A stretch of DNA of 64,000 nucleotides from Polytrichum commune (Eukaryota; Streptophyta; Polytrichopsida; Polytrichales; Polytrichaceae). Location of the stretch: assembly GCA_950295325.1 (NCBI GenBank), contig OX485808.1, forward strand, positions 7,010,501-7,074,500, given 5' to 3'. The notes under the pieces were generated by a model that saw nothing but the letters and a program-made list of their open reading frames with translations, did not search any database and was not told the origin of the DNA. The position numbers and the translations under genes were made by a program. Positions 1-12,500 of the stretch are shown one piece after another (positions within the stretch are counted from its first letter, which is position 1; each line of letters begins with the position of its first letter).

Positions 1-2491
1 ATAACATTATTCAATCATATGGGTCGGTTTCATGACCTTGGAACATGCCAATTATATTCCATGTCCCCCCAAACAAAGTAAGCATATTTGTTTACAATTC
101 ATGCATTCACGCTGAATTGGAAGTTTGGGTGGAGTTATATTCCCGGCACTATGCGCTTGAATTACTGTTCATCCCATAAACATTCACAAGAACTAGTGTT
201 CATCCCAATGTTATTCCTTAAAGATATTATTCACAACAACACTCTCATTCCAAATACCGACACTATTCATGATATTCTTACTATTGAAAACAATTATCCG
301 TTATTCGTATTGGCGTCAATTTCTTCTTATTTTCTATGTTTCATCCCATGAAGCTAAGATAGTGGAGGCCCATGTAGTATGCTAAGTATAGAATGGAAGA
401 CAAGCACGCAACTAAATAATTTTATGTAGAATTGGTGACTCTAAATAACATATTTAAAATACTTACATCATCGTGTTAACTTTTTATCCTTGATGATTTC
501 TTTGTCAAATTTGCTATGAAAGTATTTACAGACATTGGGAAGGAATGAGCACAAGGCTTCTAATTCTTGGCAATGTTACTAGCTTAGTGGTTATAATGAG
601 GGCTAGGGATTCATGGTGTCTAAGTTAAGCATTTAAGTACATGTAAATATGGAACATGATGTGCATGCTTTCAAGTTTCATAAGTTGTATTACACCATTC
701 AACAATGGAGAGTGTTGAGCTCTCAAAGTCAAAATAACATCATGACATTACTAGGGCATTAAGGTTGAGGCATCTATGACCGATCAAATTTAAGAGGAGT
801 AATACTAGGGAATTATTGTTCTTGCGAAGAGAAACAAATTCTAAGGAGAATGTAGTTTTTTTTTCTTTTTTTCCATCATGCATATAGAAATTGCTACAAT
901 TTTGAAGAGGCAAAGTTTAGGATAACACACAATTGGTTTATATACTAACCCATAACCGCTCATCTAAATGTTAATGTCTGGCTACGACATTTGTCAAAAC
1001 TCCTATGAGGTAGTCAATCACAAACTTCCACCACATAAAACCTTGAATTTGTTCACCTAAAAAAGATAGATCTCATCCATGTCGGCATAACATGACCCTA
1101 CTGAGCAATTAAATGGACCTAGCCAACCATGGATGCCTTGACCTTAGAGTGAGTTATGAAGTAAACTATATGAAACCACGGTTTAGTCCCAAACCATGAG
1201 TTTATGAGAGTTTAACACAAAGTCACTCAAGTTCTCTTAACGCTTAATTTACTATACACATAGAGTGATGTTGGGCTAGCTTGTCCTAATAAGATGGGTG
1301 GGCCAAGCTAGCCTTGCATAAGCCGATATGGGATTTAGGATGGTGGGTCCCATGCGATGTTGGTTCCATGGTGGGATTTGGGGGAGGGGGGGGGCTGCTT
1401 ACACCACCAGGTTGTATGATCAATGTGTATATATTTGAGGGCCATTGTAAATGAGGCATGAAGGGACATGTTCAACAAAACAACAACCCTATTCATTAAG
1501 AGCTTTAAATTGTCCTCAAGGTCTTAGGATGAGGGTTTGGTAACAATTCGACCCAAGATGAGGTGAAATTGAATTGAAATCCCATGGGATGCAAAATCGT
1601 CTTGCCCATCATTTCTCCCTCTTGTGTGAAGTTCTCTTCCTTTCATTTTCTCCTCTATCTCTTCATTGGAGGGAGTGTGTGCTATTGATAATCGAAAGAT
1701 ATACTTGAAAGCATGTCTAGGCAAACTTCGATTCCTTGCAACTACAATGCTAATATTGAAGTCCCATGGCAATTTCAGTGTTTATTTAATTATTTTGGGA
1801 GTTTTTGGAAATTCTAAAAATATTGTCAAAATACTTTCTTTACATCAATCAAACATGAGAATCTTGTATACTATTTAATTTACCAAAATGGGTTCTTAAC
1901 AATAAATAAATTATTCATCAAAGATTTGTAACCATGTGACTACAACATGTCCATGTTGGTGATAATTTATAACAAACAAGCTCAAAAACTTGTTTCTCAA
2001 AACACTACATTTACATGTATTGTAGGTGCATGTTGTGAGAATGTTTGTGAGGTAATGACACCAAGTGTGGGTGAAGGTGGGTTGAAGAGGTTGTTCTTTT
2101 ATGTTGTGGAGTGTTAGTGAAGATGTGTACAAGGAAAAAAACTATAAATTCATTTATAATGTAAGAAATATTCGTTGATCTAAAGAAAGATTGGGGGGGG
2201 GGGCAATTGCAATTGAACAAGAAGATGGATAAGTTGAAGTAGTGTGGTTTATGACAAGATGGTGCCTAGGGTGAATGACTTTGTAATACGTTCTTTCTGG
2301 CCATAGCCTTGTACTAAGTAGGAACATACTTCAAAGATGATAAAGTTGATGAAATAGTAGATGAAAAAGTCCTAGGATAAGTTAATGAGGCTAGAGTCTC
2401 AAAAAAGTAGTTTTGAAGATTACAATTACCTAAAGCCATGAAGGGATAAGAACATCAACGCCTTAAGACGATAAAACTTCTCATTGAATAT
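1..2491. other. AT-rich intergenic DNA without a recognisable gene
   Basis: I find no coding frame with recognisable protein similarity here. The open frames are short, start at random ATGs and look like chance. There are two homopurine G tracts, at about 1381-1395 and 2189-2201. The stretch around 1260-1500 has a TATA-like run followed by T-rich sequence and could be an old LTR remnant, but no partner copy or target duplication was found. Confidence 0.6.
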
Positions 2492-2822
2492 CACTAGTAG
2501 AAAACTATGCGAAAAAAGAAACGCAGTCATTCTTCCATTGCAGTTCTTTTGACCACCCTTCTTTGCAATCGCTAAACAACTGCAACTTTTTCTTTCTCGC
2601 TTTTCGACTATAATTTTATAAATTCCAAGACGTGTAATATACCGTTGGAAAGGTATTTCCAAGACCTTTCCAACGGTATATTACAAGCCCCAAAATTTCA
2701 AATATTCAGTTGGTAAACCCCAAAAAAACTATGCAGTCGTTTAACGACTGCAAAGCAGGGTGGTCAAAAGAACCGCAATGGAAAATGACTGCACTTCTTT
2801 TTTGCATAGTTTTCTACTAGTG
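2492..2822. mobile_element. CACTA-type MITE with long terminal inverted repeats
   Basis: The 331-bp element begins CACTAGTAGAAAACTATGC and ends with the reverse complement, GCATAGTTTTCTACTAGTG. It is flanked by the 3-bp duplication TAT (2489-2491 and 2823-2825), as expected of CACTA/En-Spm elements. The inverted similarity extends about 100 bp inwards with a few mismatches. At the centre lies a second, perfect 20-bp inverted repeat (2634-2653 and 2665-2684, loop of 11). There is no transposase, so it is non-autonomous. The clean ends and target duplication suggest a fairly recent insertion. Confidence 0.85.
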
Positions 2823-3794
2823 TATGCTAAGCCATAGCCATACAAAGATAGGCCATAGGCTAGAGTAAGTGACATTGCCGCCTATGCTAGGGGAATGTAC
2901 ACAAATATACAAAGTTATAATTGAGAAGTTTCAGCCAATGGACTGATGATGAACTCAATGTGCAATTGTTTGTGATTGGAATGAATTTGCAAGTTCCAAG
3001 TATGATATTGTTTTTTTGAGTCTAGTGATTGGAGTTAATACAATGTAAGAGGAGTTGTTGAACAACATGAGAGATACGAATGTTGACGTTTGATAGATGA
3101 GGAGTTGAAAAGAGGCTATAGTGAAAGAAACAAGGTGGAATTAAAGTTGAAGATCATCAGCCTATGTTGAATAAAGAAACATGTATTTGGGGGAAGTATC
3201 TTGACTATAGCTAGGGCTAATAAAAATCCAAGAGAAATAATCAATGAGAAAAAGATGTATCGTCAAAGATAGAAGTGGTTGAGAGGGAAGAAGTTGCACA
3301 TTGCTTGATGTCTGAAATGTCCACAACTTAGGTTGGTGAGTCTTGTCATGCAATAGTATGGAGACATTGATATATTGAATAGCCTCAACCAAGCAAGAGG
3401 TGAGTTCGATGTGTATTCGATGATACAAAATGTATGATACAAAACATAGAGGAACGAACTGCAAGAGTGACAAATCAATGGTAAGAAACACTCGAAGATA
3501 GTAGAAGGCCAACAAAAGGGTGAATCAATAAAAAGACATGTTAGAGAGAGTTGGGCTTTTCTTGAGTAGTTCTATGCTTATTGTCAAGCTTAGTCCTACC
3601 ATTCTTCTATATATCAATGTACCTTTCAAAACCCGGGAGGGTGGGTGGGATCAACCATTATGACCATATCTTTGCTTCGCTATCCTCATACTATTGTCAT
3701 TGTCTCCACTTGGTATGTATCTAAGAAAGTTAAAACCTTTAAGCACTCTATACTACTAAGGTTTTATCCTCTCTACCATTTAAGTAGAATGCTA

Positions 3795-5110
3795 CATTTC
3801 ATATCCAAAACCTAAATGTGTTGTCAAGTTCGTGAAGGGTTTGCCTCGCCTATGCCCATGCCACCAGCCAAATCCAAAGAGATGGTTAGTAACGTACACG
3901 AGGTGAATAACAACAAAACCTAATTATTATCTATGTCACACAATTATGTATGGCATGATTATACATTTTGTATCATCAAATACACATGTTGCCATAGAGT
4001 ATTCTACATGTTCCTTAGCCATTTGAACCTTGTGCTACCAAAAATTAGTGGCAAGTTACATACATCTCCCACCAAACTTAGCTTGTACAACTTGCACTAA
4101 TCCCAAAAATTATTTAGGGTAAACTGCCATTGTGGCTTACCTTGCAAAAGGAGGTTCTCATGGCCTCTTTCACTTAATATAGGATTAGGTAAATATTCGT
4201 GGCCATAGATGTAGAGGTCACAATCTATGGTGGATATTCATTAGGTGAAACTAACCTAACCCTAAAGTATTATTACTTTGGGGTTATATTAATTTAATGT
4301 GCATGTTTATTTATGGTCAAGAAAAAACAAAGTATATAGAGAGATGATTTTTCAAAAGTTTTGTAAAGTATGAACTTCCTCTTTTCAGAGGCCAAATCCT
4401 TCAATTTCTTCTTCATTGCAATACAAGGGTAGGTGGGTGGGAGTTTCCACAAGACTCTTTCCATTTCTTGTCTATCTTCCTATTTGGTGACACAATATAA
4501 TTTGCACAATAGTAAGGCTTGGCCTAGGATGTTCTACAAACAGACACTTTATTCACTCCGGCCTCCTTCAGGAGGCCGGAGTTCTTCTTCTTCTGCATAA
4601 TAGTGTTGTTTGCAATTATGCCTAATTGGATGTGTTGTACAATATAGATAGGTTGTGCCATAACTTGATTTGCCTTGCAAGAATATGTATCTTACTTAGG
4701 GTTTCTGCTATCAAATGATATCCAACAACAAAAAAAATGATTTTGACTGTCCCATATCTTGGAATTTTAATCACATGTCTTCATGCTTCACCTCAAAGCA
4801 CATATAGCTAATCCACCGCATGTATGGAGTACTTACAAGGGAAATTTTCATAGTAACTTCAACGAATAGATATGCATAAAATGTCATGATCACAACACAT
4901 CATTGTATTAAAGGTGTGAAGGGCATGCCTCACATGTGCCCATGCAATCAACCAACAAACATTTTGAGGATTAATTACGTACACAAGGTAAATAACAACA
5001 TGACCCAGTAGTTGTCCATCTTGCACACATTTGAACCACTTCAAATGCATTGTAGTATTTCAAATTACAACACTCATTGCAGAATGACATATGTTCAAAC
5101 CTATTCCTTG
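3795..5110 (+). repeat. Diverged direct repeat pair (3795-4030 and 4880-5110)
   Basis: Both copies share the order of short blocks such as GTGAAGGG, TGCCTC, TGCCCATGC, GTACAC-AGGT and AATAACAACA with clear but imperfect similarity. The spacing of about 1.1 kb would suit remnants of flanking repeats or LTR fragments of an old element. No target duplication or coding remnant was seen, so the class is unknown. Confidence 0.35.
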
Positions 5111-5534
5111 GCCATGATTGGGTCACTTCAAGTAGAATACTCCTCTTGGTGATTAACCTTAATTTCTCTCACTTTTAACATGTATCTACTACTCCAGTGA
5201 GTATACACAAAGCTAACCCCACCTCACACTTGCGTGGATGACAAAAAAAAAGAGCTCCTTTTAGGGTTAGGGGTTTATATTGGAGTCCTTACCTATGGTG
5301 AGTTTTCTCAAACCCTATTTTACCACGGGTTAGAGACGTGGGCCATGACTGTAACTATGGTTATTTTGCTCCATTCATGTACATCCTTGTTACATTCCCA
5401 TCATGGTAAGTATGACCACTTTCGTTGTATGTATATTTAGGATCTCCTGAGCATATAGTAGTCTATTTATAAAGAATACAATTGCTAGGTAGATTAATGT
5501 AAGAGTTTACAATCAAATGTTTTAGTGGCATGGC

Positions 5535-5561
5535 AGAGAGAGAGAGAGAGAGAGAGAGAGA
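5535..5561 (+). repeat. (AG)n microsatellite
   Basis: About 13 uninterrupted AG units in intergenic DNA. Plain dinucleotide repeat. Confidence 0.95.
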
Positions 5562-7902
5562 ACTCCAATGAAGGATATTGCTAAGTTATTATACGTTTCC
5601 CACCTGCCCAGTCATACTATATGGATGACTCATTCACACCACTAGATAGAGAAAAAAAAATGCAATACCGCAGGTGCTGGAGTTTTCAATGGACCACTAA
5701 AAGTCAACATCATTGGAAGGCTATGGCCCATAAAAAATAGATGGTTATTAATATAAAGACTGTTGCCTAAGCTCTTGAACTTCACAATCGACATAGTGGA
5801 TGGAGTTAAAGTGATAGGAGTCCACACATGTAGGACATAACCACAGATGACTAGGAAAACACCAATGAACCCTAAGAGTGTGAATTAAGCCTAGTGAAGA
5901 AAGAGCGAAGGATTAAAAGACATGGGTTGTTGTTAGAAACTTTAATCAAATGCGACATTAATCCTTATAGGCACTACCTCAATCTTCCTTGAGACCTAAT
6001 ATCTTGATTATTTTCCTTGGGTTAGTTTGGAGTGATAACAAAAATTTAACTACAAACTTAGCATGTTGACAACCATACGTATGTTACATTCCAATGTATA
6101 ATTTTTAGGCTCTATTTTGTTGAATACATTTCAAAAATTTCAATCATCTTGAAATCATTTAAATCTCATATCATTAAAGTTTGTCTCATAAGGAAGCAAT
6201 CAACCCCCTCACCCCAAAAGAATTTAAACAATATTCAATAATGTTAAAGTGGTAAAATTGATAGAAAGTTTGAAGTAGTGTAGTTTAAATTGTTGATACA
6301 TGTTTGCAATCCTTTTAACACTCAATATTGAGAATCTAAAACCCTCAAGGTTCGATACAATCCAAATTCGACAAAGTTAACATCATTATATGAGTCGAAT
6401 CGGGCTCAAATGCCAAAAGAAACGGCATCTCAATGAGTTTATCATGTGCAATCCAAATACAAAAGTGACCTCATTTTCCGAGTACCTATATTGGAGTCAG
6501 TGCATGGGAGAATTTCAAAATAGAGGAAGGCCCACAATTGTATCTTGTTCGAGGAGTATTTCAAGATCACAACATTTTTGAGGTTCACAAATGCTCACGA
6601 CTTTGACAAATTATCTTTTTGGACTTCGTGCACTACTTGAAGTGGACCTTGGAGGTGAAAGCGAACTTTGATTTTTGACACCATAAATGTGTTCATTTTA
6701 AGAGAAATTTGTTGTATGTGGGTCCCCTGATCAAACCTTACTATCGACAATTTTACATCTTAAAGGTTCTACATAAGGTATGTGGGTGTTATTTGATTTG
6801 AGTTTCATGTTCTTTAGCTTCTACCAATTAGAGTTACACAACAAAATTTATGTTGCATCAAATGAAGCATCAAAGAAAAACCGGATTGAAAGTTGGACCT
6901 CACATGATTTAGTAATGGTTACAAGAAGTGTGTGTCTAACGATCTTCTTTGGATAAAAAGTCTTTCCAATTGTGTTCACTATTGAGTGTCAAGTGGTTAT
7001 TAAAACTTGAAGATGTGGTCCAATCTGTTTTTAGACATGTATCCCAATGGTGTTTGTTCTTTGATCCTCACCTAGACACACACACAAATCAAATAGAGGT
7101 ATCCAATTAAACAAAGTAACTGAAAAACAAATGCTTATCTTAAAATATGTTGAAGTTGATTTTCATAAGAGTGAAGTGTGTTCTGACAAGTGAGATCCAA
7201 ATCAATGAAGGTATGTGAGCTTAAGAGAAATGAGTCTCTTCTTAAGAAAATATTGCTTTGAATATGCTACAGAAAGCTCATGACTTTATATAAAAGTTCC
7301 AGCCATATGGATGTGATCTTTGACTTCGTGTCAACATTTTTGCTTCATGAGTGTTTCATAGATCAATCTGGCAAATCTCACATTATCATTGATCTTGAGA
7401 ATGCATAAAACCCCAGGCATGATAAGGATTAAAGCTTAATATCCTACATGTAGTATTCAATAATCTTGGTCAAAAAATTGTATTTTCTAGGCAATTGCAG
7501 TTATCAAGAAATTCTATCATCTTCAAATAGTCAAACATCATATTTCATAAATAGTTATCTTCTGTAACTCATGAAGTGCGCACATCTGAAGAAAAATTGT
7601 GACAATTGATCACAATCACAATCACCTTATGCTTGCAGCAATCCACCACTCTAAAATATTTGTGATTTCAACCACTCAAATGAAGGTTTCCCATCACACA
7701 ACAAGATTCGCAATTATGATAAAATTTCCAACAATTACTTGTATGTTCATCATAAAAACTCGGACAACATTTGTTTGGTATTTTGAACCATCCGAACGTC
7801 ACTCCATTTGCATGGCACTTCAAGAGAAATACTTCATGATGTCATTTCACAACCCATCTTCGAAAACGCTTAACCTTGGCGGGTCAATGTGCTGACAAGC
7901 TA

Positions 7903-8697
7903 CTACCTCAAAGAATATTTAGTGCTGGTAAAAGCTTGGCATTTGAGTGGCCTACTTGTTACCACCATCTCGTCCTCCTTTTTTGGAGAAATGGGAGACT
8001 TGATGGCCGAGCCATTTGTACTTCCATACACAACTTCCCCCAAAGAGCTTGGCTTATGCGAACTTGACGAAGCTACGGAGAGTGGGGCGACACACTCAGG
8101 CTCTTTGTAGTCGAGTGGTAGTGCAAAATCAACCTCACAATCGGTTTCAATGACACAAATGGCATCCACAGGCTTTGCCTCTAAAACATCAATGTGATAC
8201 TTTTTCTTGTTATAAGGAAGCACGATCGTGTCACCGACTGTCAAACAAATGAAACCTTGCAACTGTCTCTCCAACATAGCCTTTGGGTTTGAAATGTCAA
8301 AATTATCCTTCGAGTGGGGTTGAAGTTTCATAAACATACCGGGAGGAATTTTGGCAAGCTGGAGTTTGACAAGACCACCCTCGTCCAACGAAATTTTTTG
8401 CATCATCCATGGGGGCATGTACACGAAACCTTCATCGGCTGTGAACTCCAACACTCCACAATGGCTTGCCCTCGCGGCTAGATCATCGCGGACTTCAAAC
8501 ATCATAGGAAAGGAGACATTAAATGACATTAAGCGATCTAAACCTAAGAGTGGGATTACCGCTTTATCTCCATCTTCCAAATCCAGCATACCGACCAAGG
8601 AAGCCGAGCGACACCTGGAGTATTGCTCAAAGTGGTCCAGCACCCCACACCCATTGTAAAAATTTAAGTGAGACATGGCTTGGTCTGAGCTAGACAT
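7903..8697 (-). CDS. UFD1: UFD1-like protein, intronless
   Basis: The 264-residue protein matches UFD1, the substrate-recruiting partner of NPL4 and CDC48 in extraction of ubiquitylated proteins. The UFD1 fold covers roughly residues 14-200, with motifs such as HCGVLEF, YMPPWMMQ, KLQPHS, DISNPKAMLE, PYNKKKYHIDVLE, IETDCEVDFALPLDYKEPE. The C-terminus ends FTSTKYSLR, like the KKYSLRG end of other plant UFD1 proteins. It is about 50 residues shorter than usual, and the linker after DYKEPE lacks the FxGxGxxL (SHP) box that binds CDC48/p97. Plant UFD1 genes normally have many introns and this one has none, which suggests a retrocopy. The frame is intact. The first ATG (8697) was chosen; an in-frame Met at codon 8 is the alternative. 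It lies 800 bp downstream of the MFP gene on the same strand. Confidence 0.85.
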   Translation of the reverse strand: MSSSDQAMSHLNFYNGCGVLDHFEQYSRCRSASLVGMLDLEDGDKAVIPLLGLDRLMSFNVSFPMMFEVRDDLAARASHCGVLEFTADEGFVYMPPWMMQKISLDEGGLVKLQLAKIPPGMFMKLQPHSKDNFDISNPKAMLERQLQGFICLTVGDTIVLPYNKKKYHIDVLEAKPVDAICVIETDCEVDFALPLDYKEPECVAPLSVASSSSHKPSSLGEVVYGSTNGSAIKSPISPKKEDEMVVTSRPLKCQAFTSTKYSLR

Positions 8698-9502
8698 GGG
8701 TGCACAGGATCAATAACAAAAATATTACTGATGCAAGGGAAGCTTTCTAGATACTGAGATCAAGGTGACTCTCGCATGAGTGCTTGAATAGCCATGATAG
8801 TAGAGATGGCTTTCCATGTTCCTTGAATCTCATTTTATACTAATCAGCACAAAACAAAAGCAAAGTAGATTCGAAGTTGCCAGGGAATTTTCTTTTACTT
8901 CACTCTTGAATTTTGCATTTGCTTTTACTTTCGCGTTTGCATATTCTGTTACCTCATTTGCAATCTGTGTTCAGGACAGGAGTTGAAGAGTCTTACAATG
9001 TTTGAAGTCAGCCTTGTCAACTAGGTGTGGTGTCCAAGCTCGTGACCTGGATTAAGAAGCCTTCCAGGTTTCACGAAGTACATAATTAGAAGCAATGAAA
9101 TGACTAAGTGGCTTACATTATTAGAACTTAGAGATTGGACAATGCAAAGCCTGGAATGGGGATGCTCTCAACAAGGACAACAACCTTTAAACCCTAAAAG
9201 ATAATGCCGAGCAACCAGTCCGACCTGTGATTTTGACCCCAACATACTGAGACACTAAACGCCGGGGGGAGGGAGAAAGTGCAGCAAGTAAAGATATTAT
9301 TGACCAGCATGTTCTGTTGCACACATTTTTACAGATGTGCTTTCAAGATGAACAATAAATAAAGTTAAAGGTCCAAATTAAAGTTGGACAATATAACATG
9401 AAGGACTTCAGAATGGCAGCGGTACTGGATCTCCACATCAAAGTAGATGTAGAGTCTCCCATTGAGCCATGAAGTGAAAATACTTTGCCAAAAACATGTG
9501 AA
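8698..9502. other. Gap between UFD1-like gene and MFP gene, includes MFP 3' UTR
   Basis: This is the non-coding stretch after the MFP stop codon (9503 on the minus strand) and before the UFD1-like start. The part nearest 9500 must be the MFP 3' untranslated region and the part nearest 8700 the leader of the UFD1-like gene. No other gene or repeat was seen. Confidence 0.6.
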
Positions 9503-12500
9503 CTATAACCGGGATGCACCAGACCTCTTGTCGACAATTTGTGCCTGCAACAGACCCCAACAACATATATATGAGTGGCAATACACAGACACAACATGAC
9601 TGCAAAATATCCTTCATGATGACTCCTTACTATGCACAAGGATTACCCACTATGAGCAAAAACAGAACATAGTCCTCAATTGGCAGGCCATGATAACCAC
9701 AATTTAGGCACCTGATAATGAGTATGTAGAGAAAACTTTATCCTGAATATACCTCACGTACTAATAATTATCAATGATTAAGTGGATGGGATCTGTCTCA
9801 AAGACCCTAGATTAGTTAGTTTCTCATGTTTGGACATAGGCAGGCTGTCCAACCCACTGATGAAACACTTGATTCTTACACATGAGCGATATAGGGCATG
9901 GTTTGAGACTTCTTCTGGAGGAAGACTTACAAGTGGGTATTTTCCATGACTGGCTCTTTCCAATGCAACAGAAGGCTTGTAGAATGGTCCATAAAGTCTA
10001 GACCATTCGGTGAGCTTTGAGTAGATGTGTGCTGCACCCACAGAATCACCCCAAAATACTACCCCGCCCCTGCAGAGAAAACAAAGTTGTGTTCTCGAGT
10101 CACAATTACTTCATGAGCAAGAATATCATGATGGGAACGTGTCATTCTTTCTGATCACACAAGATGTACACATTGAAAGAAATGGATAAGGTCAATGCCT
10201 ACACACAGAATTCATTTACAGAGAATAACTTATTGATGCAGCACTACAATTTTGATGAGACCTGGATAGATAAAAACTGCCACATATAGTCTGATCTATA
10301 CAAGATCAGACTAGAAAAAATTCTGAATGAAGAAACCCTGGCATCATAAGAAAGCTGCATCAACATGAATAGTCAAAGACGACTAACACATGGATCATGA
10401 TTACCTGTACGAAGGGAAACCCATGCCAAGTACTGACGCAATATCCAGGTCAGCGGAACGGACTACAACATCCTCCTCCAACACACGACACGATTCATTT
10501 ACAACACCAAAAAATACCATTTCCACAATTTCTTCGTCTGTTAAGTTCAACACCTGATATCACCACAAAAAAAATCTGAGGTAAGTGAAACCACATACAT
10601 TTCTATATCAGAAATTGGTAGTGTCATAGGATTCACAATCGGCAATATGGCACAACTGAAATTGGGTGATTTGGTAGTCACCCCTTTAAGCATTCCTTTG
10701 GTCTTGAGTTCAAAAAGGAGTATTGCTTATACCAAGAACAGTTTGAGTTTGGTATGAAATACTATACCTTCCCATTAGTGAATTTGCCTGCAGCCTTGCG
10801 AGACTCTGCCAAAAATTCCTCCAACTCAGGTGCGGGCTGCTCTTTGCGAGACCCTTTGTAGTTGTAGTAGCCCTTTCCTGTCCGTTCACCTACATGATGT
10901 GTAGGTAGATGTCAGATGCATTTAAAAAGTAACAACACCGAAGCACAAATTTGCTACAAAGACACACTGTTGAAATAGATACCATCGGATAGCAGGTCTT
11001 AGGTAAAACCTAACACTCAATCCTTGTATTCCATGATCTTTCATAATTACTGCGTTTGTTGGTTGATTGGTTGCTAGGCAAAACATCTGAAGCCATTCCA
11101 ACTGCTACAAACATTAGAAAGATGAAAAAATATATAGATGCATACCAATAAAGCATCACTTACCAAGCCGATTGGCTTTCAGTAGCAATTCATTGAGATT
11201 TGAACTGTAGACTCGGTCACCAAAGGCTCCTTTGTAAATCTCTGCCGTTGCTTTGCCAATTTGGATACCTGAAAGATCTGCCAACCTAAAACCAGACAAA
11301 TGAAACCACTAACTTTAGGATAACCAATGTCATGCATATAATAGCATTAAACATATAGTTAAACAAATATTAAAGAACCCACTACCAAAATTCATAATGT
11401 CAAGCCTGTGTTAGTGAGTGTGTCTATATAAATTACTCAAAAGTTGGAATCATTTACCTGAAAGGGCCCATGGGCATTCCAAACGCTTTTATAACTGCAT
11501 CTATTCGGTAGGGATGAATACCCAAATGTACTAGTAGATGTGCTCCTTGAAAGTAAGGGAAAAATACACGATTCACTGCAAACCCAACACAGCTCCTAAC
11601 AACAACAGGAACTTTCTTGATGGTTTTGGCCATTGCTAGCATGTCCTGGATTGTTTGTCCCGATGTCTTGTATGTCCTCACTATCTCCAGAAGTGGCATT
11701 ACATGTGCAGGGCTGTCACATCAATAGAATATTAGAAGGACAAACCAAATACTTGCGTACATACATGTGAGTGAACGCATTAAAAAAGAGATCAACCATC
11801 TCCATAATATATGGCAACTCAAAAGTGAAACGAATACTTACATGAACCATATAAAAGGATTTTATGTACAAGACAACATCAAGTAATATGTTCTGAGTAG
11901 AATAATACAATGCAGTGTATTCTTCAGTCTTAAATTCCTACAGTACCAGCAAGCTAGTGGCCTTAAGAAACTGATTTCCACCCCAAAAGATCATGAACTT
12001 TTTGACACAGAGTTATTTCAAGATATAAATAGTAGTCTGAGCCAGTTTGTTTCAATTAATTCTTACTGAATGCTAAGGACTTTGCAGACCAACTCACACA
12101 CTCCTGCAACCAGACACTGTAACAGAAAGTATAGGAGACAAAAGTTGTAGATATCATCATAATGTTCCTGATAATGAGTCTCATGAATTGAAAGAAACTG
12201 TCTGCGCTAATTTTCCGCTAAGAAGCTGCTGCACAAAGTTTCATATGCTTGATTATGAATCCACCAGTCAACAACTAAGTTAAAATTTTGAAAGTAAGCA
12301 TATCGCAACAATGTTGGAAACAGGTTACAAACAAGTTACTTGCAATTGTAGTGCACCTGAAGAAATGAGCACCAATGATGCGGTCTTGCGCCTTAGTTTT
12401 GGAACCAATGAGTTCAAGATCAATAGTTGATGTGTTTGAGGCCAGTATGCACGTAGGCTTGCAGCACTTCTCTAGATCTGCAAAGATGCTCTGCTTCAAC

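Larger units (their letters stand above)
2826..7902. other. Gene-poor AT-rich intergenic DNA
   Basis: No open frame here resembles a known protein. The stretch holds a diverged pair of direct repeats (about 3795-4030 and 4880-5110), a GA microsatellite and a short GC-rich hairpin at about 4556-4581. It probably consists of decayed transposons. From 5.9 to 7.9 kb I see nothing specific. Confidence 0.55.

Noticed and set aside
88-351. 87-codon frame at the left edge
   Set aside because: No recognisable similarity, AT-rich composition and no splice-compatible neighbours. Likely a chance frame.
1260-1500. Possible solo LTR with TATA-like run
   Set aside because: No TG...CA borders with a target duplication and no second copy in the window.
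4556-4581. GC-rich perfect hairpin CTCCGGCCTCC-TTCA-GGAGGCCGGAG as a terminator or RNA gene
   Set aside because: Factor-independent terminators do not apply to plant nuclear genes and there is no gene beside it. It is noted only as a local palindrome.
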